Below, piece by piece: positions 23,257 to 32,787 of a stretch of DNA of 42,622 nucleotides (position 1 is its first letter; each line of letters starts with the position of its first letter). The translations under genes were made by a program, and so were the position numbers. The stretch spans positions 1-42,622 of the forward strand of contig JBFELO010000025.1 in the NCBI GenBank assembly GCA_041552055.1, written 5' to 3'. The notes beneath the pieces were generated by a model. It saw only the letters and a list, made by a program, of their open reading frames with translations. It was not told the DNA's origin and ran no database searches. Origin of the DNA: JBFELO01 sp041552055. Lineage in GTDB: Bacteria > Acidobacteriota > Thermoanaerobaculia > Thermoanaerobaculales > Sulfomarinibacteraceae.

Positions 23257-25056
23257 ATGGCTCGGTTCATCCTGGTGTACAGCCATCCGGAGCTCGGTGA
23301 GCAGCGTTTCGACCTCGCCGGTGAAAAAACCTATCGCATAGGCTCGACCGACGAGAACGACATCGTGCTGCCGCAGAATGACGTTTCGCGCTACCATGCG
23401 ATTCTGCAGGTACGCGACGCCGATTTTCACATCACCGATCTCGACAGCAAGAACGGGACCTTCGTCAACGGACGACGCACCGCGGCCGCCGACTTCCAGT
23501 GCGGCGATCTGGTGAGTCTGTCATCGGCCCGGATGGTGATCGTGGAGGCCGGTTCAGGGGTCTTCATGGCGGATCTGGAGCTCGATTCCGATCCGTCTGA
23601 TCCGAACATCAGCGCGATCTCAGAAGACACCCAGGTCTATACGGGCGTGGCGTCCGCCGAGGACATGGTCGCGCTGCTGGTGACGACATCGAGCGCGGTC
23701 CGCACCGGAGCGATCGGAGAGCCGCTCAGTTGGGCCGTCGAGCGGTTCGGTCTGGAGGGGGCTGCGGTTCTGTACCGCGATGCCGAGGACAACGTGGCGA
23801 TGGTGACGAGTGCTGGGGACCTCGGCCCGCTGGTGACCTCTTCCGAGACCCTGACGCGACTCGCACGTGAACAGAAGCGGCACCGGGCCGGGACCCGTAT
23901 TCAACAGGTCAACGAACTTGGGCTGTCGCTGCTGGTGGCCCCCATGCAGCGCGACCACGTGCTGGTGGTGAGGTTCGCGGGGCAGCCCCCGTCAATCGGA
24001 GACATCCGCGCGGTCATCGCAGCGGTCGAGGCGGTGCTGTGCTCGGGGAACCCTCCCGGCTTGACTCCTCGAGCCGCGGTCGAGCGGCGTGACCCCGAGG
24101 TTCGGCGATTTGGCAGCCCTCTCCAGAGAATCGCGGGGCTCTCCCACAGCATCAACGAGTGCAAGCGTCAGGCGGTAGAGCTGGCGAGCAGTGATGAACC
24201 GCTTTTCATAACGGGCGAGGACGGAACCGGCAAATCTCTTTTTGCCCGCGTGATCCATGACCTGTCGCCGAGGAACGAGGCACCCTTCGTGGTCGTCGAC
24301 TGCCGACGGGGAAAGGGCGATGACGCGGAAGCCGCGCTCTTCGGTGACGCCTCGACGGGCGATCGTCCCGGAGCTTTCGCGAAAGCCGACGGCGGAACGC
24401 TTCATCTCAAGGGGGTGTGCGGGCTGACACTCGACGCCCAGGCGAGGCTGTTGAAAGAGATCTGGGATGCCTCGCGCCGGGAACCGGGCGTGAGGGTCAT
24501 CAGCGACTGCAGCACGAATCTCGAAACCGCGGTCAAGGATGACAAGCTTCGGCAGGATCTGTTGTACGCCCTCGGAGTTCTTCGGCTCCACTTGCCGACA
24601 CTGAGGGACCGCTCCGAGGACATCCCGCTGCTGGTGACCGGATTCCAGCGCGAGGGCGGAAGTCAATGCGGATCTCGTACCGGAGGCTTCACGGTCGGCG
24701 CGTTCGAGGCTCTGGCGACCTACGACTGGCCCGGAAACGTCCGAGAGCTGCGAAGCGAGGTTTTGCGCCTGATGACCTGTGCCACCACGGATGCCTTGGT
24801 CGAGGTGTACGATCTGGCTCCACAGATCCGGGAGGGCCTGGCGGCACGCTCGGTGCCCCCACTTGATCTTGCAGCCCTGTCGAATCGCCCACTCGACGAT
24901 GGGCGCGCGGAGTTTGAGCGGTGGCGCATTTTGCGCGCCTTGCGCGACTGTGACGGCAACCAATCTCGCGCCGCAAAGATTCTCGGTCTCTCACGCGCGG
25001 GTCTGTTCAAGAAAATGCGCCGCCTCAAGCTGAGCGCGTCCCTCGACAACGACTGA
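23257..25056 (+). CDS. FHA - GAF-like - degenerate sigma54-activator domain - Fis HTH regulator
   Basis: The 599-residue protein starts at an ATG behind GAGAGGGGA. An FHA domain spans about 3-95 (RIGSTDEND, SRYHA, DLDSKNGTFVNG), a GAF-like region about 130-270, a sigma54-type AAA+ domain about 290-510 and a Fis-type helix-turn-helix about 560-595 (NQSRAAKILGLSRAGLFKK). Walker A is present (GEDGTGKS, about 319). The GAFTGA loop that contacts sigma54 is absent, and the Walker B region reads LHLKGV instead of LFLDEI, so both acidic residues are lost. It should bind phosphothreonine through FHA and DNA through Fis but probably cannot remodel sigma54 holoenzyme. A helical DNA-binding regulator without ATP hydrolysis is the best guess. 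Confidence 0.88.
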   Translation: MARFILVYSHPELGEQRFDLAGEKTYRIGSTDENDIVLPQNDVSRYHAILQVRDADFHITDLDSKNGTFVNGRRTAAADFQCGDLVSLSSARMVIVEAGSGVFMADLELDSDPSDPNISAISEDTQVYTGVASAEDMVALLVTTSSAVRTGAIGEPLSWAVERFGLEGAAVLYRDAEDNVAMVTSAGDLGPLVTSSETLTRLAREQKRHRAGTRIQQVNELGLSLLVAPMQRDHVLVVRFAGQPPSIGDIRAVIAAVEAVLCSGNPPGLTPRAAVERRDPEVRRFGSPLQRIAGLSHSINECKRQAVELASSDEPLFITGEDGTGKSLFARVIHDLSPRNEAPFVVVDCRRGKGDDAEAALFGDASTGDRPGAFAKADGGTLHLKGVCGLTLDAQARLLKEIWDASRREPGVRVISDCSTNLETAVKDDKLRQDLLYALGVLRLHLPTLRDRSEDIPLLVTGFQREGGSQCGSRTGGFTVGAFEALATYDWPGNVRELRSEVLRLMTCATTDALVEVYDLAPQIREGLAARSVPPLDLAALSNRPLDDGRAEFERWRILRALRDCDGNQSRAAKILGLSRAGLFKKMRRLKLSASLDND

Positions 25057-25127
25057 AACTCGCCTCCGCACCTGTCCTCGGGGGCATCAACGGTGTGCGG
25101 AGCGTGGGGCGAGCGCGCGCGCGAACC

Positions 25128-25156
25128 GTGACAGCCGAGAGGCGAGGACGTATATT
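25128..25156 (+). promoter_or_regulatory. sigma70 promoter of rnpB
   Basis: GTGACA (25128-25133) and TATATT (25151-25156) each match five of six consensus bases and are exactly 17 bp apart. The predicted transcript start, about 25163, falls at the 5' end of the RNase P RNA. This is the best promoter match in the window. Confidence 0.75.
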
Positions 25157-25165
25157 TGATGTGCG

Positions 25166-25537
<372 letters not shown>

Positions 25538-25639
25538 CGCATCTTTCTCAACTGCGGGCTCCGCCGGCCGGGCCGATCCGCGCGTTGTTCCATGGGACCA
25601 AACGCTCCCCTTGCCGGCGGAGTGCGATATCGTTCCTTT

Positions 25640-26536
25640 GTGAGGCCACGATTCGAACCTCTGCTGCCGGACGAGCCGATCGGGGTTGTCGCGTTGTCCG
25701 GCCCGGTGGAGCCGGGACCGCTGGAGGCGGGGCTCGAGGTCCTGCGAGGATGGGGACAGCCACTCGTGCTCGCTCCGAACCTCGATCGGCGCAGCGGTTA
25801 TCTGGCGGGGGGGGACGACGCACGCATCGATGGTTTGGAGTGGGTGCTCGAGCGGGGTGCGCGCACTCTGATCGCTGCGCGCGGTGGTTATGGCGTGACG
25901 CGGCTGTTGCATCGATTGCCCTGGGACCGATTGGTGGACGCCGGGACGAGCTTCGTCGGCTATTCGGATCTGACCGCGTTGATGAATGCGCTGGTCACCC
26001 GCGGCGGAGGAGTTCAGTTCCACGGGCCGATGGTCGCGGCAGGGCTCGTCAATGGCCGCAACTCCCGTCAACTCCGCGCTCTGCTCGACGGACGGCTCGT
26101 CGGCAAGGCGCTCTTCCGTTTTCCGCAGTCGTCGGTGGTCCGCGCGGGACGTGCGCGGGGGCCGGCACTCGGCGGAAACCTGGCGTTGATCACGGCGCTT
26201 CTGGGCACCCCATTCGAACCCTCGTTCGATGGGAGCGTGCTCTTTCTGGAGGAGGTCGGAGAGCCTCTGTACAGGCTCGACAGGATGTTGACCCAACTGG
26301 CCAGCGCTGGTACATTTCAAAGAGTGAAAGCACTGATTGGTGGGAGCTTGCGAGGTTGTCGGCCCGCCGATGACCGCTCCGAACGCTGGTGCGACCTGCT
26401 TCGCGAGCTGGCACCGCCGGCCGCCGTCATAGCGGTGAACTTGCCGTTCGGGCACAGCGCGCGTAATCTCGGCTTTCCCATCGGATCGCAGGTCGAGGTG
26501 GACACGAATTCTGGACTCGTTACCTGGAGTGGTTGA
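25640..26536 (+). CDS. LD-carboxypeptidase family (S66) protein
   Basis: The 298-residue protein matches murein tetrapeptide LD-carboxypeptidases, which remove the terminal D-Ala from cross-bridge tetrapeptides during cell-wall recycling in the cytoplasm. Family blocks are ARGGYGVTRLL, the nucleophile segment VGYSDLTAL, the acidic LFLEEVGE and the His segment VNLPFGHSARN. I chose the GTG at 25640, where homology seems to begin; no good ribosome site is visible and the frame upstream runs into rnpB. Its TGA overlaps the ATG of the next gene by one base, so the two are coupled. Confidence 0.88.
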   Translation: MRPRFEPLLPDEPIGVVALSGPVEPGPLEAGLEVLRGWGQPLVLAPNLDRRSGYLAGGDDARIDGLEWVLERGARTLIAARGGYGVTRLLHRLPWDRLVDAGTSFVGYSDLTALMNALVTRGGGVQFHGPMVAAGLVNGRNSRQLRALLDGRLVGKALFRFPQSSVVRAGRARGPALGGNLALITALLGTPFEPSFDGSVLFLEEVGEPLYRLDRMLTQLASAGTFQRVKALIGGSLRGCRPADDRSERWCDLLRELAPPAAVIAVNLPFGHSARNLGFPIGSQVEVDTNSGLVTWSG

Positions 26537-27336
26537 TGGCCAAGTTCAAGACCACAGGGGCCCCGAAAACGCACGATTCCCTCGAGCCGTCGCGCACGCA
26601 GTTTCCCAAGGGCACCACCATCTTTTCGGAAGGCGATCTCGGTCTGACGATGTACGTCATCGAGAACGGCGAGGTCGAGATCAGCAAGCGACTGAAGGAG
26701 GAGAGGAAGGTCCTGGCTGTACTCGGCAAGGGGGATTTCTTCGGTGAGATGTGCATGCTGGAGGATGAGACGCCGAGGTCGGCCAGCGCGATCGCGACAT
26801 CCGACGTGGATGCCGTGATCATCGACCAATCGGCGTTCACGTTCATCCTGAAGCACAATCCGGAGATCGCGATCCGCATGATGCGCAAGCTCGTCATCAG
26901 GCTGCGCCGAACGACCCAGCTGCTCGAGGAGACTTTTGGCCGCAGGATCGAACTCGAGGTTCCGGCGGGCGCCGAACCGGAGAAGTCGTCGCCCGATCCG
27001 AACGCCCGGTTCGTCGAGGCGGAAAGCGGGATGGAGTTTCCCCTTGCCGACAAGCGGGAAACCACCGTGGGGCGGATCGATCCGGTGACCGGAATCCATC
27101 CGGACATCGACCTCACCGCAGTCGACACCAAAAGGTCGACGTCGCGGCGGCACGCGCGGATCCGGAAGGAAGACGACGGCGGCTTCAGCGTGATCGAGGA
27201 CGTCGGGACCATGAACGGGACGTTCGTGAACGGCGTTCGTCTGACAGCGGGGCGAGGGGTTCCCCTCAACCCGGGAGACTCGGTGACCTTCGGAACCATC
27301 CAGTGCCGATTCGAAATCGACGCCAACGAGGAGTGA
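26536..27336 (+). CDS. cyclic-nucleotide-binding domain fused to FHA domain
   Basis: The 266-residue protein has a CRP-like cNMP-binding domain (about 15-130: FPKGTTIFSEGDLG, ENGEVEIS, GKGDFFGEMCMLEDETPRSASA) and a C-terminal FHA domain (about 170-262: VGRIDPVTG, STSRRHARI, TMNGTFVNG). No helix-turn-helix follows the sensory domain, so it is not a CRP regulator; it more likely links a nucleotide signal to a phosphothreonine partner. The phosphate-binding cassette has GEMCMLEDETPRSAS, where R at the canonical position supports real cyclic nucleotide binding. The start codon overlaps the upstream stop (TGATG). It is the second FHA protein within 4 kb. Confidence 0.9.
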   Translation: MAKFKTTGAPKTHDSLEPSRTQFPKGTTIFSEGDLGLTMYVIENGEVEISKRLKEERKVLAVLGKGDFFGEMCMLEDETPRSASAIATSDVDAVIIDQSAFTFILKHNPEIAIRMMRKLVIRLRRTTQLLEETFGRRIELEVPAGAEPEKSSPDPNARFVEAESGMEFPLADKRETTVGRIDPVTGIHPDIDLTAVDTKRSTSRRHARIRKEDDGGFSVIEDVGTMNGTFVNGVRLTAGRGVPLNPGDSVTFGTIQCRFEIDANEE

Positions 27337-27417
27337 CGTCGGCACCGCACAGACCCGGCGGGCACGGCGATCGGCTGCCTCGGGCGTATTCCACAATGTG
27401 TCGGGCGCGCGGCTACT

Positions 27418-29514
27418 GTGCCTGAAAGCAACGCTCTGAGCCCGTGGGACCCGGTGTCCCGTCTCAAGGGTGTCGGTCCAAAGACCGGCGCGAAGCTCGC
27501 GGCCGCGGGCGTGACTCGCGTGGTCGACCTGATCCTTCACCTGCCTCATCGTTACGAAGACCGATCCCAGGTCGTGTCGCTGCGACGGCCATTGGCCGCG
27601 GATCGCTGGGTGATGGTTCGGGGGACCGTGCGGTCGGTCAGGATCTGGCGGGCTGCTCGGAGGCGCATGCGCATTGTCGCCGGTGTGGTGGAGGACGGCG
27701 AGGGCTCGATCGGGGTCGTCTGGTTCAATCAACCGTGGGTGAAGCGTCGCCTCGCCCAGACCGGTGTCGTCTCTCTGTACGGTCCGGTCCGGCGCGGCCG
27801 GGGAGAGGTGCTCCAACTCGTCAATCCCGACATCACTGACGTGGAGCAGGATGACGATCAACAGATCGTCCCCGTGTACTCCTCGCTCGCAGGCATCGGC
27901 GGCAAACGCCTCCGTGGCCTGATTAAGCAGTGCCTCGGCGCACTCGAGGGCTGCAGCGATCCACTTCCAGACGTTCTGCGTCGCCGGTTTGCGCTGCCGG
28001 AGCTGCGGGAATGCCTGCGGGAGCTCCACGCGCCGGTACCACCTGGGGAAGAGACCGATCGCGTCAGGTACGCGGCGGGGCTGAACTCGCATCGCGCCGC
28101 CGCGCATCGCAGGTTGGCCTTTGACGAGCTGTTGGCGTTTGCCTGCGGGATGGAGGAGTGGCGGTCGCAGCGGGAGGGGCTCACGTCGCCCGTCTGTCAC
28201 ATCGACACCGAATCCCGGCATGCGATGCGGAGCATCCTGCCGTTCGAGCTCACCGAGGCTCAGCAGAGGACGGTGGAAGAGATCGTGTTGGATCTCGAGC
28301 GGCCGATTCCGATGGCACGCCTGATACAGGGCGACGTGGGCTCCGGCAAGACGGCGGTCGCGGCGCTCGCGATACTGATGATGGTCGAGGCTGGTCACCA
28401 GGCGGCCCTGATGGCCCCCACCGAGTTGCTCGCCGAGCAGCACGTGCGCACTCTGCAGCCGATGTTCAGCCGTGTGGGATGCGACGTGGACCTGCTGACA
28501 TCTTCCCTGCCCGCCGCCGAGCATCGGCGGGTTCGGCGGGGTCTCGAAGACCGGTCGATCTCGCTGGTCGTGGGCACTCACGCGCTGTTTCAGGAGGCTG
28601 TGCGGTTCAGTGACCTCGGGCTGGTGGTGGTTGATGAGCAACACCGGTTCGGCGTCGTCCACCGTCAGGCGCTCGTGGAAAAGGGAGTCGCTCCCAACGT
28701 GCTGGTGATGACTGCCACACCGATACCTCGAACCCTGGCCCTCACCGTGTACGGAGATCTTGATGTCTCGCTCATCGACCAGCTGCCACCCGGCCGGAGG
28801 CCGGTGACGACCGTGGTCCGCAGCCCTCGCGACACGTCGAGGTTGTACAACTTCCTTCGATCCGAGCTGGCCGAGGGTGGCCGAGCGTATCTGGTGTACC
28901 CGATGATCGACGGCAACGACGACCTCGAGGTGCCCGCCCTCGAGAACCGCAGGGGCGTGGTGGAGGCCGAGCTCCCGGGTGTAAACATTGGTGTCCTCCA
29001 CGGGCGGCTGAGTCGCGCGGAGAGGGAAGAGATGTCCCGTGGCTTCGCACGCGGTGACCTGCAGGCGCTGCTCGCGACGACGGTGGTCGAGGTGGGGATC
29101 GATGTCCCGGAGGCTTCGGTGATTGTTATCGAGGGACCTGAGCGGTTCGGCCTGTCGCAACTCCATCAGCTGCGCGGCAGGGTGGGCCGGGGGAATCGTC
29201 GGGCCTGGTGCGTGCTGCTGGCCGACGATTCGATCGGAGAAGACGCGCGGCGACGGCTCGACGTGCTGTGTGAGACCTCGGATGGGTTCGAGGTTGCCGA
29301 GGCCGACCTCGCCCTGCGCGGGCCGGGCGAGCTGACCGGGACGAGGCAGTGGGGGCCCGGAAGTTTCCGATTCGCCGATCTCGTGCGCGACCAGGCCCTG
29401 GTGAGAGACGCGCGGGCGGTGGCAGGCGAGTGGTCCGCGAGCTCCAGGATCGATGCCTTGCGCGACGGCCTGGCCCGCTACCATCCGATGGCCAGTGCGC
29501 TTCCCTCGGGCTGA
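27418..29514 (+). CDS. recG: ATP-dependent DNA helicase RecG
   Basis: RecG reverses stalled replication forks and moves Holliday junctions. The 698-residue length equals the family norm. The N-terminal wedge region starts with LKGVGPKTGAKLAAAGV and carries an OB fold (about 60-145). Helicase motifs follow: Walker A GDVGSGKT (about 304-311), DEQH (about 405), TATPIPRTLA, then the second lobe with VVEVGIDVPEA and QLRGRVGRG. The start is a GTG with no obvious ribosome site. No neighbour acts in replication, so it is read as a housekeeping gene in a mixed region. Confidence 0.96.
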   Translation: MPESNALSPWDPVSRLKGVGPKTGAKLAAAGVTRVVDLILHLPHRYEDRSQVVSLRRPLAADRWVMVRGTVRSVRIWRAARRRMRIVAGVVEDGEGSIGVVWFNQPWVKRRLAQTGVVSLYGPVRRGRGEVLQLVNPDITDVEQDDDQQIVPVYSSLAGIGGKRLRGLIKQCLGALEGCSDPLPDVLRRRFALPELRECLRELHAPVPPGEETDRVRYAAGLNSHRAAAHRRLAFDELLAFACGMEEWRSQREGLTSPVCHIDTESRHAMRSILPFELTEAQQRTVEEIVLDLERPIPMARLIQGDVGSGKTAVAALAILMMVEAGHQAALMAPTELLAEQHVRTLQPMFSRVGCDVDLLTSSLPAAEHRRVRRGLEDRSISLVVGTHALFQEAVRFSDLGLVVVDEQHRFGVVHRQALVEKGVAPNVLVMTATPIPRTLALTVYGDLDVSLIDQLPPGRRPVTTVVRSPRDTSRLYNFLRSELAEGGRAYLVYPMIDGNDDLEVPALENRRGVVEAELPGVNIGVLHGRLSRAEREEMSRGFARGDLQALLATTVVEVGIDVPEASVIVIEGPERFGLSQLHQLRGRVGRGNRRAWCVLLADDSIGEDARRRLDVLCETSDGFEVAEADLALRGPGELTGTRQWGPGSFRFADLVRDQALVRDARAVAGEWSASSRIDALRDGLARYHPMASALPSG

Positions 29515-29802
29515 TCGCGCTGAGCGGCGGTCGAGGACGCAGCTCAAGTCACCAGGCGCGAGGTTGAAGGTTCAACGTCCCCCGCGCGCCCGAAGGCGAT
29601 TGACCCACCGACCGGTTGGGACTCTGCCTGTCCAAGTGGCTGAAGGGGAATGCCCGTACACGTCTCGGTATCTGTCTCTGTGCCCCAACTGCACTGCGAT
29701 ACCTCGTGTTTTTTCGGATCCGGAGGAGGATACGGGCACGGAGACGGGTGACATGCAGAGCAAAGGGAGCGATGCCAGGCTATCATCGCGCGCGGGGGTG
29801 GC
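29515..29802. other. 288-bp gap after recG with one 14-bp palindrome
   Basis: No gene is supported. GTTGAA-GG-TTCAAC is a perfect inverted repeat at 29563-29576. A T6 run at about 29709 is not preceded by a convincing hairpin. A tRNA-like D-arm string near 29635 has no matching T-arm. Confidence 0.4.
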
Positions 29803-30069
29803 GTGCCGACAAAGTCGATTCGACGAGCTGTCGTCCTGATCCTGGGTTGGACGCTGATCGCGATTGGTGTTGTCGGGCTCTTCGTTCCGATCCTGCAGGG
29901 GATCCTGTTCATCATGCTGGGCCTGTACGTGCTGTCGCGAGAATCGCGAATGGCTCGGGGCTGGCTGGTGAAGCTGCAACGGCGCTACCCGAAGATCCAC
30001 GCTCAAGCGCGTCGGATCAGGGAGGGTTTGAAGTCGTGGTGGCCCCGGACGCCACGCGGCGACATGTGA
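29803..30069 (+). CDS. PGPGW/DUF454-like small membrane protein
   Basis: The 88-residue protein has a basic N-terminus, then a hairpin of two membrane helices: VLILGWTLIAIGVVGLFVPILQG with the family's GW..l..G..gl..P..pG pattern, then ILFIMLGLYVLSRES. A basic tail of about 35 residues follows. A GTG start has GGGGGTG just upstream. Proteins of this group are widespread and functionally uncharacterised. It stands alone, 125 bases before the aminotransferase gene. Confidence 0.75.
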   Translation: MPTKSIRRAVVLILGWTLIAIGVVGLFVPILQGILFIMLGLYVLSRESRMARGWLVKLQRRYPKIHAQARRIREGLKSWWPRTPRGDM

Positions 30070-30193
30070 CCGGCGTCGAGGTCGACATCAAGGGCTGCGG
30101 GCCAGGCCGGATCCGGGGATGGCACAATAACGGCGACGCGAGAGAGTATTGAACCGCGCGCGCGAGTTCTCGATATCGAGGTAGCAGAAGACC

Positions 30194-31495
30194 ATGGAGT
30201 ATTCCGAGGACACCCCTAAGAACGTTGTTGAATCGGCGGAGCTCTGCGCCGTAGATCTGTCGCCGAGCACGATGAAACCGATCCCGGGCAGCCGCATGTT
30301 CGAGATCAGCGACGCCCTCAAGGTCTACCGAGCCAACAACCCCGACAGCGACATGTATGACGCCAGTCAGGGCGACGGTGGGGCGAGTTTGCCCGGAGTG
30401 CCCGAGGAGATCCTCGACGAGGCTCACCGACTGCAGAAGGAGCACGGGACCGGCTACGACAAGCCGTTCGGCACCGAGATCTTTCGCCGTGCGGTCGTGG
30501 AAGATTACTGGGCGTTGGACTCGTCGACCGGATGGGGGACCGGCAATGTCATCGCCGGGCAGGGCGGCCGCGACGCGCTCGAGAAGGCGTACGAGGCGGT
30601 GCTGTTTCTTGGCCATGGGCGGCGCGGCGATTTTATCGTGACATCGCGCGTGCCATGGATCTCCTACAACTGGGGGCCCTATGGGGTTGGGGCGAACGTC
30701 ATGCTCGCGCCCGGACGAGAGGACGACGCGTGGTCTCTGACCGCAGACGCCATCGCCGCGTGTGTGGAGTCGGCCAGGATCCAGGGTGAGCGCAAGATTG
30801 CGATGCTCGTGATCACGAGCCCCGACAACCCGACCGGTCGGAGCCTCAGCCTCGAGCAGCAGCTCGAGCTGGCTCGCGAGGCGTTTCTTCGGGGAGTTCC
30901 GTTCGTCCTGTTCGACTGGATCTACCACCGGGTGACCGGCGGCGAACCGCACGACCTCAACACCCTCCTGCTCGCGTTGTCTCCGGAGGACCGCGAGCGT
31001 TGCATCATCCTCGACGGCATCACGAAATCGCTCGGTGCGAGCAACATCCGCAACGCCCACCTGGTCGCGTCGGAGCAGGTCGTCAAGTTCATCCAGAAGC
31101 GGGCGTCGCACGCGGTGATTCCGTCCTTCCACAGCCAGGCGGTGGCGATCGCGGCGTACCGTGCGGGCTTCGACAGGGCGGCGGCGACGATCATCGAGCC
31201 GACCAATCAGAGTCGAGAGGTGATGCGGGACTTCCTCGAGAGCAGCGGGATCCGCAACATCCTCGGCAACGGGTATTACGCGTTCCTCGACGTGGGGCCG
31301 GTGCTCGACCGTGCCAGAATGATGGACTCGGCCGAGCTCGGGACGATCCTCGGTGAACGGTTCGGACTGGCCGTGGTTCCCGGGGTGTACTTCAGCGAGT
31401 TCGGTAGTCGGTGGATCCGTTTTTCGTACGCGCTCCCACCGGAGACGACGCGGGGCGCCACTGAACGACTCCGCGAGGCACTGTCAGCGATATGA
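30194..31495 (+). CDS. PLP-dependent class I/II aminotransferase
   Basis: The 433-residue protein has fold-type I features: SPDNPTG with the Asn that contacts PLP, FDWIYHRVT with the PLP-binding Asp and Tyr, and the Schiff-base K278 in DGITKSLGASN. A conserved Arg near the C-terminus (RFSYALPPE) would bind the substrate carboxylate. It is slightly longer than AspC-type enzymes because of an N-terminal extension of about 30 residues. Aspartate, aromatic or branched-chain substrates cannot be separated. A palindrome CTCGATATCGAG (30169-30180) lies 13 bases before the ATG and could occlude the ribosome site. An M20 peptidase follows after 94 bases. Confidence 0.88.
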   Translation: MEYSEDTPKNVVESAELCAVDLSPSTMKPIPGSRMFEISDALKVYRANNPDSDMYDASQGDGGASLPGVPEEILDEAHRLQKEHGTGYDKPFGTEIFRRAVVEDYWALDSSTGWGTGNVIAGQGGRDALEKAYEAVLFLGHGRRGDFIVTSRVPWISYNWGPYGVGANVMLAPGREDDAWSLTADAIAACVESARIQGERKIAMLVITSPDNPTGRSLSLEQQLELAREAFLRGVPFVLFDWIYHRVTGGEPHDLNTLLLALSPEDRERCIILDGITKSLGASNIRNAHLVASEQVVKFIQKRASHAVIPSFHSQAVAIAAYRAGFDRAAATIIEPTNQSREVMRDFLESSGIRNILGNGYYAFLDVGPVLDRARMMDSAELGTILGERFGLAVVPGVYFSEFGSRWIRFSYALPPETTRGATERLREALSAI

Positions 31496-31589
31496 GCGGC
31501 CGGCGCCACGTCAGCGGGCCCTCGAGTCGACCGCTCGGCATCGATGCAGCTTCGCGCGGAGGTGGGCTCTTTCGTGAGGAGGAGATGGT

Positions 31590-32777
31590 GTGAGCGGAGC
31601 CGAGGATCGAGCCGGAGAGGTGGTCGAGTTGGCCGCCGAGTTGGTGCGGATACCGTCTGTTACGAATTGCACTGAGGAGCGGATCGAGGAGGTTTACACG
31701 TGCGCCAGGTTCGTTGCCGGGCTGCTGCACGACAGCGGCTGCGAAGTGCGGTTGTTCGATCGAGGGCGCTACCCGGCGGTCGTGGCGGGTTTCCCGGGCA
31801 GCGTGGATCCGCGGATCACGCTCTGCGGCCACTTCGACGTGGTCGAGCCGGAGCCGGACGACAGTCAGTTCATCCCGAGGGTCGATGGGGATTATCTGTG
31901 GGGCCGTGGCGCCGCAGACATGAAGACGGTTGTCGCTTCGTATCTCGTGTGGATGCGCCAGCGGCTCAGGGCGGGTCCACCGTACCCGCCGTTCAACCTG
32001 CTGGTGGTGGGCAACGAAGAAAACGGCGAAGGCGAGCCTTGGGGAACACCGCACGTGCTTGCAGAGCTCGAACGCGAGACCGGGTGGCAACCCGGGCTGA
32101 TGGTGGTCGGTGAGCGTACCGGCGAAAACGGGAACGAGCGGATCGGTGCCGTCTGCACATCCAACAAAGGCGTCGTGCGACTCAGGGTGGTGGCCAGGGG
32201 TCGGCGTGGGCATACCGGCACTGGAGCGATTCCCGGAGATCTCCTCGATCGCCTCATCGAGGTGCGAAGCGTTCTCGGCTCAGTGTTCGCCCGTCACCTG
32301 ACCCAGTCGAGCTACGACGGATGGGAATCCACAGCCAGGTTCCCGTTTCTCAACGTGGGCACCACCGGTGTGTACAACATCACCGCCGCGGAGGGCGTGC
32401 TCGGCATCGAGGTTCGTCCGATCCCCGACGATGACGTTTGCGCGATGGTCGACGAGGTGCGTACCTTCTGCCGTGAGCTCGGCAATGACGTCAAGATCGA
32501 GACCATGGAGGCGGGTGTCACCTGCCCGCACGACAACCCCTACCTGTCTGTCCTCCTCGAATCGGTGGAGGCCGTGTCCGGCGAGCCTGCGGAGACGGGG
32601 CGGAAAAAGCCGGCCTCCTCCGCCCGCTTCGCCCCGGGGGGCAACGCCGTGGTCTGGGGTCAGTCCGGGCTCGGCCCCCACGCTGCGGACGAGCGGCACT
32701 TCATTCCGTCGATCGAGCCGTACCTCAGAGTTTTGGACGAGTTCGCGAACCGGTTGGCGGGAGATGAAACTCGGTGA
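31590..32777 (+). CDS. M20 family metallopeptidase/deacylase
   Basis: The 395-residue protein belongs to the ArgE/DapE/carboxypeptidase G2 superfamily with a two-zinc site. Ligand and catalytic motifs are CGHFDVVEPEP (His and Asp), GRGAADMK (bridging Asp), VGNEENGEGE (catalytic and binding Glu pair) and PHAADERHFIP (late His). The dimerisation domain begins around RRGHTGTGAIP. A GTG start has GAGGAGGAG upstream. It removes N-acyl groups or a C-terminal residue. It follows the aminotransferase, suggesting use of amino acids or acyl-amino acids as nutrient. Exact substrate is open. Confidence 0.9.
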   Translation: MSGAEDRAGEVVELAAELVRIPSVTNCTEERIEEVYTCARFVAGLLHDSGCEVRLFDRGRYPAVVAGFPGSVDPRITLCGHFDVVEPEPDDSQFIPRVDGDYLWGRGAADMKTVVASYLVWMRQRLRAGPPYPPFNLLVVGNEENGEGEPWGTPHVLAELERETGWQPGLMVVGERTGENGNERIGAVCTSNKGVVRLRVVARGRRGHTGTGAIPGDLLDRLIEVRSVLGSVFARHLTQSSYDGWESTARFPFLNVGTTGVYNITAAEGVLGIEVRPIPDDDVCAMVDEVRTFCRELGNDVKIETMEAGVTCPHDNPYLSVLLESVEAVSGEPAETGRKKPASSARFAPGGNAVVWGQSGLGPHAADERHFIPSIEPYLRVLDEFANRLAGDETR

Positions 32778-32787
32778 GACGTGCCGG

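Noticed and set aside
25640..25665. T-loop-like string ATTCGAACC hinting at a minus-strand tRNA
   Set aside because: The flanking stems do not pair and the stretch is the start of the LD-carboxypeptidase gene.
26317..29547. 1076-codon open frame on the minus strand opposite recG and the cNMP-FHA gene
   Set aside because: It is antisense to clearly recognisable genes, has no family motifs and arises from GC-rich third positions.
29630..29710. tRNA-like D-arm string followed by a T6 run
   Set aside because: No T-arm or acceptor stem pairs with it, and no clear hairpin precedes the T-run.
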